Source of the DNA: Bradyrhizobium sp. CCBAU 51627
Lineage (GTDB): Bacteria; Pseudomonadota; Alphaproteobacteria; Rhizobiales; Xanthobacteraceae
Length of the DNA stretch: 64,000 nucleotides
Direction: 5' to 3'
Assembly: GCF_028128765.1 (NCBI RefSeq)
Contig: NZ_LBJG01000024.1
Coordinates: 248,001-312,000 of the forward strand
Below, piece by piece: positions 34,670 through 43,859 of this stretch. The notes below the pieces were generated by a model that ran no database searches, was not told the origin of the DNA, and saw nothing but the letters and a program-made list of their open reading frames with translations. Position numbers and translations under genes: made by a program. How positions within the stretch are numbered: the first letter of the stretch is position 1; each line of letters begins with the position of its first letter.

Positions 34670-35770
34670 ATGGACACGTCCCCCTTGATTCTTCTCGCCG
34701 CGGGCGGCACTGGCGGCCATCTGTTTCCGGCGGAGGCGCTCGGTGTCGAGCTGATCCGGCGCGGCATTCGCGTGCGCCTTGTCACCGATGACCGCGCGTT
34801 GCGCTACAGCGGGCTGTTCAGCAAGGACATGATCGACGTCGTCGCCAGTGAGACCGCGCGCGGGCGCAATCCGCTCCAGCTCGCCTATGCCGGCCTGACG
34901 CTCGCCACCGGCACGCTGTCCGCTTACCGGCTGATCAAGCGATTGAAGCCCGTGGCCGTCGTCGGATTCGGCGGCTATCCGACATTGCCGCCGCTGGTTG
35001 CGGCAAAATTCGCAGGCGTGCCTGGCATCATCCACGATGCTAATGCCGTGCTCGGTCGCGCCAACCGTTTCCTGTCGAGCCGCGTCCAGGCCATCGCAAC
35101 GTCGCTCCCGGGTGTGCTCGACCGCGATCCCGCGCTGGCAGGCAAGACCACGACGGTCGGCACGCCGATGCGTCCCGCGGTCCTCGCCGCGGCCGCCGTG
35201 CCCTATGCCGCACCCGAAGCGAATGGCCCGCTCCGCCTGCTGGTCGTCGGCGGCAGCCAGGGCGCGCGCATCATGGCCGACATCGTGCCCGGCGCGATCG
35301 AGCGGCTCGAGCCCGCGCTGTGGGGACGGCTCATCCTCACCCAGCAGGTCCGTGACGAGGACATGACCCGCGTGCGCGCGATCTACGACAAGCTCAAGAT
35401 CAAGGCTGAGCTGGCGCCATTCTTCACGGATCTGCCGGCGCGGCTTGCGTCCAATCATCTCGTGGTATCGCGCTCCGGCGCCGGCACGGTGGCCGAGCTC
35501 GCCGCGATCGGCCGGCCCTCGATCCTGGTGCCGCTGCCCGGCTCGATCGATCAGGACCAATTCGCCAATGCGGGCGTGCTGGCCAAGGTCGACGGCGCCA
35601 TCCGCATCCCGCAGACCGACTTCACTTCCGACCGGTTGGCATCCGAGATTTCCGCCTTTGCGGCCGAACCGGCGCGGCTTGCTGCAATGGCGGCTGCGGC
35701 AAAACGGGCAGGGCGGCTCGACGCCGCCGAGCGGCTCGCCGATCTGGTGGTCAAAGTTGCGGGAATCTGA
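34670..35770 (+). CDS. murG: Lipid II synthase (UDP-GlcNAc transferase)
   Basis: The 366-residue GT28 glycosyltransferase adds GlcNAc to lipid I on the inner face of the membrane. The N-terminal loop LLAAGGTGGHLFPAEALG and the second G loop LLVVGGSQGARIM are typical, as is the donor-binding SRSGAGTVAELAAIGRPSIL followed by VPLPGSIDQDQ. The length is normal. It lies 39 bases after ftsW; murC starts 116 bases later. Confidence 0.96.
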   Translation: MDTSPLILLAAGGTGGHLFPAEALGVELIRRGIRVRLVTDDRALRYSGLFSKDMIDVVASETARGRNPLQLAYAGLTLATGTLSAYRLIKRLKPVAVVGFGGYPTLPPLVAAKFAGVPGIIHDANAVLGRANRFLSSRVQAIATSLPGVLDRDPALAGKTTTVGTPMRPAVLAAAAVPYAAPEANGPLRLLVVGGSQGARIMADIVPGAIERLEPALWGRLILTQQVRDEDMTRVRAIYDKLKIKAELAPFFTDLPARLASNHLVVSRSGAGTVAELAAIGRPSILVPLPGSIDQDQFANAGVLAKVDGAIRIPQTDFTSDRLASEISAFAAEPARLAAMAAAAKRAGRLDAAERLADLVVKVAGI

Positions 35771-35886
35771 CGCGAAAAAGCCCTTGTCTTCGTCTTCCAA
35801 AGCGGGGCATCCAGTAGGAACGGCGCGGCTGATTTGGCCGTGATGTCGGCCAGGTGCCGCCGTGTCAGGCGGCGAGGGAACAAAGC

Positions 35887-37290
35887 ATGAGACTGCCGCG
35901 CGAGATCGGACCCATCCACTTCGTCGGGATCGGCGGGATCGGCATGAGCGGCATCGCCGAGGTGCTGGTCAATCTCGGCTATGCCGTGCAGGGCTCGGAC
36001 GCCGCCGACAATTACAATCTCGATCGACTGCGCAAGAAGGGCGCAAAGGTCTCGGTCGGCCACAAGGCCGAGAATGTCGGCGGCGCCGAGGTCGTGGTCG
36101 TGTCGACCGCGATCAAGCGCGACAATCCGGAGCTGATGGCGGCGCGCGAGCGGCGCATTCCCGTGGTGCGCCGCGCCGAGATGCTGGCCGAATTGATGCG
36201 GCTGAAGAGCTGCGTCGCGATTGCGGGCACCCATGGCAAGACGACCACGACCACGATGGTCGCCACCCTGCTCGATGCCGGGGGGCTCGATCCGACCGTG
36301 ATCAACGGCGGCATCATCAACGCCTATGGCTCCAACGCGCGCCTTGGCGCAGGCGACTGGATGGTGGTGGAGGCCGACGAGAGCGACGGCACGTTCCTGA
36401 AGCTGCCGACGGACGTGGCTGTTGTCACCAATGTCGACCCCGAGCATCTCGACCATTTCAAGACATTTGACGCCGTGCAGGATGCGTTCCGGCATTTCGT
36501 CGAGAACCTGCCGTTCTACGGCTTTGCCGTGATGTGCATCGATCATCCCGTGGTGCAGAGCCTCGTCGGCAAGATCGAGGATCGCCGCATCATCACCTAC
36601 GGTGAAAATCCTCAGGCTGATGCGCGTCTCCTCGATCTCACCCCCATGGGCGGTGGCTCGAAGTTCAAGGTCGCGTTCCGCGATCGCAAGACCGGCGCCG
36701 TGCACGAGATCGCCGATCTCATGCTGCCGATGCCGGGCCGTCACAACGCCTCCAATGCGACGGCCGCGATCGCGGTCGCCCGCCAGCTCGGCGTGTCGGA
36801 CGAGGCGATCCGCAAGGCGATCGCCGGCTTCGGCGGCGTCAAGCGCCGCTTCACCAAGACCGGCGAGTGGAACGGCGTCACCGTCATCGACGATTACGGC
36901 CATCACCCCGTGGAGATCGCGGCGGTGCTGAAGGCGGCGCGGGAATCCACCAACGGCAAGATCGTCGCGGTGGTGCAGCCGCATCGCTTCACCCGCCTGC
37001 AATCGTTGTTCGAGGAATTCTGCACCTGCTTCAACGACGCCGATACCGTGGTCGTCGCCGATGTTTATGCCGCCGGCGAGACGCCGATCGACGGCATCGA
37101 CCGCGATCATTTCGTTGCAGGCCTGCGCGCGCACGGCCATCGGGAGGTGATACCGCTGCTGGCAGCTTCCGAGCTTGCGGGCATCGTCAAGGGATTGGCC
37201 AAGTCAGGCGATCTCGTCGTGTGCCTGGGCGCCGGCAACGTCACGCAATGGGCCTATGCGCTGCCCGATCAGTTGAAGGCGCTGGGGTAG
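35887..37290 (+). CDS. murC: UDP-MurNAc:L-alanine ligase
   Basis: The 467-residue first ligase of the pathway adds L-alanine to UDP-MurNAc. Its UDP-binding loop HFVGIGGIGMSGIAEVL lies at 11-27, and the ATP loop AGTHGKTTTT begins at 113. DVAVVTNVDPEHLDHF and VIDDYGHHPVEI are further family marks. The start is set at the ATG at 35887, which follows GAGGGAACAAAGC; an upstream in-frame ATG adds 11 unsupported residues. murB starts five bases after the stop. Confidence 0.96.
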   Translation: MRLPREIGPIHFVGIGGIGMSGIAEVLVNLGYAVQGSDAADNYNLDRLRKKGAKVSVGHKAENVGGAEVVVVSTAIKRDNPELMAARERRIPVVRRAEMLAELMRLKSCVAIAGTHGKTTTTTMVATLLDAGGLDPTVINGGIINAYGSNARLGAGDWMVVEADESDGTFLKLPTDVAVVTNVDPEHLDHFKTFDAVQDAFRHFVENLPFYGFAVMCIDHPVVQSLVGKIEDRRIITYGENPQADARLLDLTPMGGGSKFKVAFRDRKTGAVHEIADLMLPMPGRHNASNATAAIAVARQLGVSDEAIRKAIAGFGGVKRRFTKTGEWNGVTVIDDYGHHPVEIAAVLKAARESTNGKIVAVVQPHRFTRLQSLFEEFCTCFNDADTVVVADVYAAGETPIDGIDRDHFVAGLRAHGHREVIPLLAASELAGIVKGLAKSGDLVVCLGAGNVTQWAYALPDQLKALG

Positions 37291-37294
37291 GGCG

Positions 37295-38215
37295 GTGAGC
37301 TTCCCCGACATCACGCCCTCACTCAAAGCCGCAATGTCGGAGCTGCGCGGACGGTTGCTTGCCAACCAGTCGCTGGCGGAGCTCACCTGGTTTCGCGTCG
37401 GCGGCCCGGCGCAGGTGTTGTTCACGCCGGCCGATGAGGACGACCTCGCTTACTTCCTCGCCCATCTTGCACCGGACATCCCGGTCTACGTCGTCGGCGT
37501 CGGCTCCAATCTGATCGTGCGCGATGGCGGCATCGCCGGCGTCGTGATCCGGCTGGCACCGCGCGCTTTTGGTGAGACGCTTGCGAGTGGCGATACCGTC
37601 ACGGCGGGCGCGGCAGCGCTCGACAAGCGCGTCGCCGAAGTGGCGGCTTCGGCCAATATCGGCGGGCTTGAGTTCTATTCCGGCATTCCCGGCACGATCG
37701 GCGGCGCACTGCGTATGAACGCGGGCGCCAATGGCGGCGAGACCAAGGACGTGCTGATCGAGGCTCGCGGCGTCGGGCGCGATGGCACCAAGCATGTCTT
37801 CTCCAACGCCGATATGAGATTCGTCTACCGCAACAGCGGCCTCGATCCGTCCATCATCTTCACTTCCGCGCGTTTTCGCGGCGAGGTCAGGGATGCCGAG
37901 GCGGTCCGCGCGCGGATGGCCGAAGTGCAAACTCATCGCGAGACGGCGCAGCCGATCCGCGAAAAGACCGGCGGCTCGACCTTCAAGAATCCGCCCGGTC
38001 ATTCCGCTTGGAAGCTGGTCGACGCTGCCGGCTGCCGCGGCTTGCGCGTCGGCGGCGCGCAGGTCTCCGAGATGCATTGCAATTTCCTGATCAACACGGG
38101 CGATGCCACCGCGCACGACATTGAGACGCTGGGCGAGACTGTGCGCGAACGCGTGAAGGCGAATTCCGGAATTGAGCTACATTGGGAAATCAAGCGGATC
38201 GGAATTCCCGGTTAA
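37295..38215 (+). CDS. murB: UDP-N-acetylenolpyruvoylglucosamine reductase
   Basis: The 306-residue flavoenzyme reduces UDP-GlcNAc-enolpyruvate with NADPH to make UDP-MurNAc. FAD-binding motifs VVGVGSNLIVRDGGIAGVVI and FYSGIPGTIGGALRMNAGAN are present, with the second domain carrying GGSTFKNP (active Ser) and the C-terminal ANSGIELHWEIKRIG. It is the type I short form. The GTG at 37295 follows GGTAGGG; an internal ATG lies at 37334. It is out of pathway order, as is usual in dcw clusters. Confidence 0.96.
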   Translation: MSFPDITPSLKAAMSELRGRLLANQSLAELTWFRVGGPAQVLFTPADEDDLAYFLAHLAPDIPVYVVGVGSNLIVRDGGIAGVVIRLAPRAFGETLASGDTVTAGAAALDKRVAEVAASANIGGLEFYSGIPGTIGGALRMNAGANGGETKDVLIEARGVGRDGTKHVFSNADMRFVYRNSGLDPSIIFTSARFRGEVRDAEAVRARMAEVQTHRETAQPIREKTGGSTFKNPPGHSAWKLVDAAGCRGLRVGGAQVSEMHCNFLINTGDATAHDIETLGETVRERVKANSGIELHWEIKRIGIPG

Positions 38216-38237
38216 CCAGGACAGGCGACGAGAGAAC

Positions 38238-39224
38238 ATGCGCACCACCATCCTCTTCGGCGGCTCCAACCGCGAGCGTCTGGTTTCCGTGGCATCCGCC
38301 CAGGCGCTGCATCAGGCGCTGCCCGAGGCCGATCTCTGGTTCTGGGATATCGAGGATAAGGTGCATGTGGTGCAGTCCAGGCAACTGCTCGAACATGCCC
38401 GTCCTTTCGAGGACGAGTTCAAGCCGGGCACATCAGGCATTCCGCTCGCGCAGGCGCTGGACCAGGCCAGGACGGAAGACCGCGTGCTGGTGCTGAGCCT
38501 GCATGGCGGGTGCGCCGAGAACGGCGAATTGCAGGTGATGTGCGAAGCGCGCGGCGTGCCGTTCACCGGCTCCGGCTCGGCTTCCTCGCATCTCGCCTTC
38601 GACAAGATCGCGGCCAAGCGCTTTGCCGCGCTCGGTGGCGTGACGCCGCCTGTGGGCATCGCGCTCGATAATGTCGATGACGCGTTCGCCGAATATGGCA
38701 GGCTGATCGCAAAGCCTGCGCGCGACGGATCGAGCTATGGGCTCATCTTCGTCAACGCCAAGCAGGATCTCGTCGCCGTCCGCAATGCGGCCAAGCACGA
38801 AGAGTATGTGATCGAGCCCTACATCGCCGGCGTCGAGGCGACCTGCGGCGTTCTGGAACGCACCGATGGCTCGATCATTGCGCTGCCGCCGATCGAGATC
38901 ATTCCGGGTGAGGGCAATTTCGACTACGCCGCAAAATATCTTTTGAAATCGACCCAGGAGATCTGCCCGGGCCGCTTCACCCCCGAGGTCACCGCCGCGC
39001 TCAAGACGCAGGCCATGCTGGCCCATCGGGCGATGTCCTGCTCCGGCTATTCCCGCTCCGACTTCATCGTCTCGGAGAAGGGGCTGGTCTACCTCGAAAC
39101 CAACACGCTGCCCGGGTTGACCAGGTCCTCACTCTACCCCAAGGCGCTGAAAGCCGAGGGCATCGCCTTTGTCGACTTCCTCCGCGATCTGATCGAGCTG
39201 GCCGTGCGGCGGGTGCGGAAATAA
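38238..39224 (+). CDS. ddl: D-alanine-D-alanine ligase, divergent form
   Basis: The 328-residue ATP-grasp ligase makes the D-Ala-D-Ala dipeptide used by MurF. Landmarks are FGGSNRERLVSVASA, LSLHGGCAENGELQ, AKPARDGSSYGLIFV, EPYIAGVEATCGVLE and YSRSDFIVSEKGLVYLETNT. Several differ from textbook Ddl: the loop usually written GSSVG is GSSYG, and HGxxGEDG is HGGCAENG. The position between murB and ftsQ supports Ddl. The ATG at 38238 has GAGAG upstream; an earlier in-frame start overlaps murB and is less likely. Confidence 0.9.
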   Translation: MRTTILFGGSNRERLVSVASAQALHQALPEADLWFWDIEDKVHVVQSRQLLEHARPFEDEFKPGTSGIPLAQALDQARTEDRVLVLSLHGGCAENGELQVMCEARGVPFTGSGSASSHLAFDKIAAKRFAALGGVTPPVGIALDNVDDAFAEYGRLIAKPARDGSSYGLIFVNAKQDLVAVRNAAKHEEYVIEPYIAGVEATCGVLERTDGSIIALPPIEIIPGEGNFDYAAKYLLKSTQEICPGRFTPEVTAALKTQAMLAHRAMSCSGYSRSDFIVSEKGLVYLETNTLPGLTRSSLYPKALKAEGIAFVDFLRDLIELAVRRVRK

Positions 39225-39570
39225 TTAGGATTGGTTAACGGGCGGGCCGGCCAAATTGGCCGATTTGGCGGCTAAAACCGGTAAAATACCGGACATCGTG
39301 GCGCAACTGCCTCACTTGCCTCGGCAAAAAGCATCCCGCGTTAACGAATTTTACCTTTTGTTTACCAGGACGTCCGAAGGTTAACGCTGGCGGCGCATAT
39401 GGCGTTTTGGCTGCCGGCGCGTGAGCCGTTCGGATGTATCCGGCCGGCGAACGCTTTGAAGGGGAGCGGTTTCTTCCACCGAAGACCATCACCCGGCCCG
39501 GCACGACCGAGACGTCATGTTCGCCAGGACCCGCGCGGTGTCGTGGGCAAACTGTTGACGAGCTCGTGCA
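39225..39570. promoter_or_regulatory. AT-richer gap before ftsQ, probable promoter region
   Basis: These 346 bases interrupt the packed cluster. They hold three GTTAAC palindromes (39234, 39340, 39380), a perfect ggccaa-a-ttggcc inverted repeat (39249-39261) and ccggta-aaa-taccgg (39278-39292). TTTACC runs lie near 39361. TTAAC is half of the CtrA site, but I find no full TTAA-N7-TTAA pair. In Caulobacter ftsQA has its own cell-cycle promoter, which fits the position. No gene is seen. Confidence 0.5.
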
Positions 39571-40590
39571 ATGGATGGTGCAGGAAGCCTCACCCGGTCG
39601 TTTGTGAGATCGCTGAGGCCCCAAGCTGATCTGAAGGCGGCCGCTATCGGAGCGGTCGTGCTTCTGCGCGAGTGGGTGCAGGACAAGCGCGCGGAGACGC
39701 GTGCCGCCGCCACGATCAGGCAGAAGCTCAAGGCCAAGGCCGTCGTCGAGCGCGAGCCGCCGCCGCGCATCGTCGCGCTGGTCGAGCGCTATCTGCCGCG
39801 CCGGGTCGGAATCAGCTTGACCGTGCTGCTGCTGATCGGCAGCTGCGGGCTCGGCATCGTCAAGGGCGGCCATCTGCAGGATTTCATCACCGCCGTCAGC
39901 GATGCGCGCAACGCTATGGCCAATTCGGCCGGCTTCCGCATCACTTCCGTCGTGATCAACGGCCGCAAGCAGCTCAGCCAGGACGAGATCCTCGCGATCG
40001 GCGGCGTCAGCGGCCGCTCCTCGCTGCTGTTCCTCGATGCCGACGACGTCCGCGACAAGCTCAAGGCCAATCCCTGGATCGCGGACGCGACCGTGCTGAA
40101 GCTCTATCCAGGCCAACTGATGATCGAGATTACCGAGCGCAAGGCGTTCGCGTTGTGGCAGGAGGCCGGCCGGCTCTCGGTCATCGCCGACGACGGCGCC
40201 GTGCTCGAACCCTATGTCTCGCGCCGGTTTCTCACGCTGCCGCTCGTGGTCGGCAAGGGCGCCGAGACCCAGGCCCGCGACTTCCTGGCACTGCTTGCTC
40301 GCTATCCGCAGGTGAATTCGGTGACGAAAGCCGCGATCTATGTCGGCGAGCGGCGCTGGAACCTGAGGCTGAAGGACGGTCTCGATGTCCGCCTGCCCGA
40401 GCAGGATGTCGGCAACGCGCTCGCGGCGCTCTCCAAGCTCGACAAGGACGACAGGCTGTTCTCGAAGGACATCGTCGCGGTCGACATGCGTCTGCCCGAC
40501 CGTCTGGTTGTGCAGCTGTCCGATGACGCCGCGAAGGCGCGCGAAGACCTGTTCAAGGACAAGAAGAAAAAGAAGGCCGATCCCGTATGA
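39571..40590 (+). CDS. ftsQ: Cell division protein FtsQ
   Basis: The 339-residue protein has a cytosolic N-terminus of about 85 residues, one membrane helix (about 86-105), a POTRA domain (about 125-195: FRITSVVINGRKQLSQDEIL, GRSSLLFLDADDVRDKL, WIADATVLKLYPGQLMIEI) and a beta domain. FtsQ links early and late divisome proteins and binds FtsL-FtsB. A Lys-rich end (DKKKKKADPV) is unusual but lies beyond the conserved part. Its stop overlaps the ATG of ftsA. Confidence 0.94.
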   Translation: MDGAGSLTRSFVRSLRPQADLKAAAIGAVVLLREWVQDKRAETRAAATIRQKLKAKAVVEREPPPRIVALVERYLPRRVGISLTVLLLIGSCGLGIVKGGHLQDFITAVSDARNAMANSAGFRITSVVINGRKQLSQDEILAIGGVSGRSSLLFLDADDVRDKLKANPWIADATVLKLYPGQLMIEITERKAFALWQEAGRLSVIADDGAVLEPYVSRRFLTLPLVVGKGAETQARDFLALLARYPQVNSVTKAAIYVGERRWNLRLKDGLDVRLPEQDVGNALAALSKLDKDDRLFSKDIVAVDMRLPDRLVVQLSDDAAKAREDLFKDKKKKKADPV

Positions 40591-41909
40591 CCGGTCTAGA
40601 TCGCACCCAGACGCCGAAGACGCGCCCGATGCCGCACAAGCGTGGCGGCCTCGTCGCCTGCCTCGACATCGGCACCAGCAAGATCGCCTGCATGATCGCG
40701 CGGCTGAAGCCGTCGGCGCCCAGCGAGGCGCTGCGTGGCCGCACCCATGCAGTGGAGCTGATCGGCTACAGCCAGATCCAGTCGCGCGGCATGAAGGCCG
40801 GCGCGGTGGTCGATCTCGGCGAATGCGAGCAGGCAGTGCGCCAGGCCGTCGGAATTGCCGAGAAAATGGCCAAGGTGCGGGTCGAATCCGTCTTGCTGTC
40901 GGTCTCCGGCGGCCGGCTCGCGGGCCACTTGGTCGAAGCCGCGGCCGACATTCGCGGCGGCGCTGTCACGCCGGCCGATGTCAGCCGCGTCACCTCCACG
41001 GGCATGCGCCACGCCACCGGCGAGGGCCGCACCGTGCTGCATGCGCTGCCGGTCGGCTACACGCTCGACGGCGTCAAGGGCATTCGCGATCCGCGCGGCA
41101 TGGTCGCGCATCAATTCGGTGTCGACATGAACGTCGTCACCTGCGACGCCACCGTGGCGCGGAATCTGATGCTGGCGGTAGAGCGCTGCCATCTCAACGT
41201 CGAAGCCATGGCGGCGAGCCCCTATGTGGCCGGGCTGTCGGTGCTGACCGATGACGAGGCCGATCTCGGCGCTGCCGTGGTCGAGATGGGCGCGGGCACC
41301 ACCACGATCGCGGTCTATTCCGGCGGTCGCTTCGTGCACGCGGCCGGATTTGCGGTCGGCGGGCAACATATCACGATGGATCTCGCGCGCGGACTCTCGG
41401 CGACCATTGCCGACGCCGAGCGAATCAAGACGTTATATGGCACCGTCATCACCGGCGGATCGGACTCGCGTGAGCTGATGTCTGTGCCGACAGCCGGTGA
41501 CGACCAGGACCTGCCGCAGATCGTTTCGCGCGCCACCATCGCCAATATCGTCAAGCATCGTGCCGAGGAAGTCTTCGAAATGGTTCGGGACAAGCTGAAG
41601 GATTCGCCCTTCGCGGCAGAGCCCAAGGGCCGCGTCGTGCTCTCGGGCGGCGCCTCGCAGCTCACCGGTCTCGTCGAGCTTGGAACGCAGATTCTCGGCC
41701 GGCCCGTTCGGGGCGGACGTCCGCTCGGTTTTGGCCGGCTGCCCAACGAGGCGAAGAACGCCGCGTTCGCGGTGCCGGCCGGACTTCTCGTCTACCCGCA
41801 ATATGTTCACCACGAACATGTCGAACCGCGGCATACGCGGCAGCAGGTCAGGACAGGGACCGGCGGTTATTTCGGAAGGGTCGGACGATGGCTACGCGAG
41901 GGCTTTTGA
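40587..41909 (+). CDS. ftsA: Cell division protein FtsA
   Basis: The 440-residue actin-like ATPase tethers FtsZ to the membrane. The N-terminal phosphate loop VACLDIGTSKIACMIARL, the IEAGTT-like VVEMGAGTTTIAVYSGG and the C-terminal adenosine motif VVLSGGASQLTGLVEL are present. The last residues (GYFGRVGRWLREGF) form the amphipathic membrane-binding helix. It overlaps ftsQ by four bases and precedes ftsZ by 87 bases. Confidence 0.95.
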   Translation: MTGLDRTQTPKTRPMPHKRGGLVACLDIGTSKIACMIARLKPSAPSEALRGRTHAVELIGYSQIQSRGMKAGAVVDLGECEQAVRQAVGIAEKMAKVRVESVLLSVSGGRLAGHLVEAAADIRGGAVTPADVSRVTSTGMRHATGEGRTVLHALPVGYTLDGVKGIRDPRGMVAHQFGVDMNVVTCDATVARNLMLAVERCHLNVEAMAASPYVAGLSVLTDDEADLGAAVVEMGAGTTTIAVYSGGRFVHAAGFAVGGQHITMDLARGLSATIADAERIKTLYGTVITGGSDSRELMSVPTAGDDQDLPQIVSRATIANIVKHRAEEVFEMVRDKLKDSPFAAEPKGRVVLSGGASQLTGLVELGTQILGRPVRGGRPLGFGRLPNEAKNAAFAVPAGLLVYPQYVHHEHVEPRHTRQQVRTGTGGYFGRVGRWLREGF

Positions 41910-41996
41910 TGACCGCTTTCCGCACATGTCTGATTTCACCAACTCCCGCGGCCGCAGGCCGGGGCGAACCCACGCGCGCGTGATCGAGAGGCAAAC

Positions 41997-43793
41997 ATGA
42001 CCATCAGCATCAACGTTCCTGATATTCACGAGTTGAAGCCCCGCATCACCGTGTTCGGCGTCGGCGGCGCCGGTGGCAATGCCGTCAACAACATGATCAC
42101 GGCCGGCCTGCAGGGCGTCGACTTCGTGGTCGCCAACACCGACGCGCAGGCGCTGACGATGTCGAAGGCCCAGCGCATCGTGCAGATGGGCACCGCCGTG
42201 ACGCAAGGCCTCGGCGCAGGTTCGCAGCCGAACGTCGGCGCCGCCGCCGCCGAAGAGGTGATCGACGAACTGCGCGACCATCTCTCGGGCGCCAACATGG
42301 TGTTCGTGACCGCCGGCATGGGCGGCGGCACCGGTACCGGTGCAGCTCCCGTGATCGCCAAGACCGCGCGCGACATGGGCATCCTCACCGTCGGCGTCGT
42401 CACCAAGCCGTTCCACTTCGAGGGCGGCCGCCGCATGCGCACCGCCGAGGCCGGCATCGCCGAGCTGCACAAGGTGGTCGACACGCTGCTGATCATCCCG
42501 AACCAGAACCTGTTCCGGGTCGCCAACGAGAAAACCACCTTCGCCGACGCATTCGCGATGGCCGACCAGGTGCTCTACTCGGGCGTCGCCTGCATCACCG
42601 ACCTGATGGTCAAGGAGGGCCTGATCAACCTCGACTTCGCCGACGTCCGCGCCGTCATGCGCGAGATGGGCAAGGCGATGATGGGGACGGGCGAAGCCTC
42701 CGGCGACAAGCGCGCGCTGACCGCCGCGGAAGCCGCCATTGCCAACCCGCTGATCGACGATTCCTCGATGAAGGGTGCCAAGGGCCTCTTGATCTCTATC
42801 ACCGGCGGCAAGGACCTGACCCTGTTCGAGGTCGACGAAGCCGCGACCCGCATCCGTGAGGAAGTCGACCAGGACGCCAACATCATCGTCGGCGCCACCT
42901 TCGACGAAGCTCTCGACGGACTGATCCGCGTTTCGGTCGTCGCCACCGGCATCGAGCAGGCTGCAATCGCCCGCAACAGCCAGGCGACCTCCGCTCCGGT
43001 CGCGAACGCCGCGCCGCAGCAGCTCCAGCAGGCTCCTGCGGCTCCGGCCGCCGCTGCCGAGAGCCGTCTCGCCGACCTGACCGCGCGCCTCCGCGCCGAC
43101 AACCAACGCCTGGCCGAGCGCGCCCAGAAGCTTGAAGCGCAGATCCCGGCTGCCGCACCCGCCGCCGCGCCGGTCGCGCCGCGTCCAAATGTCGAGCGCG
43201 CGGCGCTTGCCGCCATCGCCGCTGCCGTTTCAGAAGTCCCGTCGACCCCCGCGCCGCAGACCTATGGCGACGTCACCGTGCGCCCGATCGCACAGAAGCC
43301 CACGCTGTTTCCGGAGCCCGAGCAGGCACCGCTCGCCATGCATGAGCCGATGACGCCGGAAACCTTCATCCCGCCGCAGGCCGAGCGTGCCCCGCCCCGC
43401 GCGCCGCGCATGCCGCGCCTCGACGAACTGCCGATGCCGGCCCAGGCCGAGCTTCGTCAGGCCCGCGGCGAGGCTGAAGAGGAGACCCCGCAAAAGACCC
43501 GCCTGTCGCTGCTCCAGCGCCTCGCCAATGTCGGCCTCGGTCGTCGTGATGAGGAAACGGAAGCCCCGATCGCCGCCCGCACCGCCGGTCCCGCCATGCC
43601 GGCGCTGCCCGAGCGCAAGGCGCAGCGTACTGTGCAGCAACAGATTGCCGCCAGCGAGCCGGTATCGGAATATGCCCGCCGGCCAGCGCCGCAGGGTCTC
43701 GATGCCCATGGCCGTCCCGCACCTGTTGCGCCGGCGCCACAGGGAGACGACCATCTTGATATCCCAGCCTTCCTACGGCGGCAGGCGACCTGA
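41997..43793 (+). CDS. ftsZ: Cell division GTPase FtsZ with long C-terminal linker
   Basis: The 598-residue tubulin homologue forms the Z ring. The GTP signature GGGTGTG is at 109-115, the T7 loop with NLDFADVRAVM near 215, and the globular domain ends near 320. A linker of about 265 residues rich in Ala, Pro, Glu and Arg follows, long even for Rhizobiales. The final DHLDIPAFLRRQAT is the conserved peptide that binds FtsA and other partners. A strong intrinsic terminator lies 27 bases after the stop, so the division transcript probably ends here. Confidence 0.97.
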   Translation: MTISINVPDIHELKPRITVFGVGGAGGNAVNNMITAGLQGVDFVVANTDAQALTMSKAQRIVQMGTAVTQGLGAGSQPNVGAAAAEEVIDELRDHLSGANMVFVTAGMGGGTGTGAAPVIAKTARDMGILTVGVVTKPFHFEGGRRMRTAEAGIAELHKVVDTLLIIPNQNLFRVANEKTTFADAFAMADQVLYSGVACITDLMVKEGLINLDFADVRAVMREMGKAMMGTGEASGDKRALTAAEAAIANPLIDDSSMKGAKGLLISITGGKDLTLFEVDEAATRIREEVDQDANIIVGATFDEALDGLIRVSVVATGIEQAAIARNSQATSAPVANAAPQQLQQAPAAPAAAAESRLADLTARLRADNQRLAERAQKLEAQIPAAAPAAAPVAPRPNVERAALAAIAAAVSEVPSTPAPQTYGDVTVRPIAQKPTLFPEPEQAPLAMHEPMTPETFIPPQAERAPPRAPRMPRLDELPMPAQAELRQARGEAEEETPQKTRLSLLQRLANVGLGRRDEETEAPIAARTAGPAMPALPERKAQRTVQQQIAASEPVSEYARRPAPQGLDAHGRPAPVAPAPQGDDHLDIPAFLRRQAT

Positions 43794-43819
43794 GGATTGT
43801 TACAATAAGGCAGACGCAA

Positions 43820-43859
43820 AAAGGTCCCGGCGAGACGCTCGCCGGGACCTTTCCTTTTG
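43820..43859 (+). terminator. Intrinsic terminator after ftsZ
   Basis: A perfect 15-base stem (aaaggtcccggcgag, 43820-43834, with ctcgccgggaccttt, 43838-43852) and a three-base loop are followed by ccttttg. This is the strongest terminator-like structure in the window. Confidence 0.85.

Noticed and set aside
33416..35800. 794-codon minus-strand frame over ftsW and murG
   Set aside because: It is antisense to two essential genes with intact motifs; the sequence is a low-information mix of charged residues, His and Gln.
39225..39400. Complete CtrA site before ftsQ
   Set aside because: Only TTAAC half-sites are present; no pair has the required seven-base spacing with an acceptable second half.
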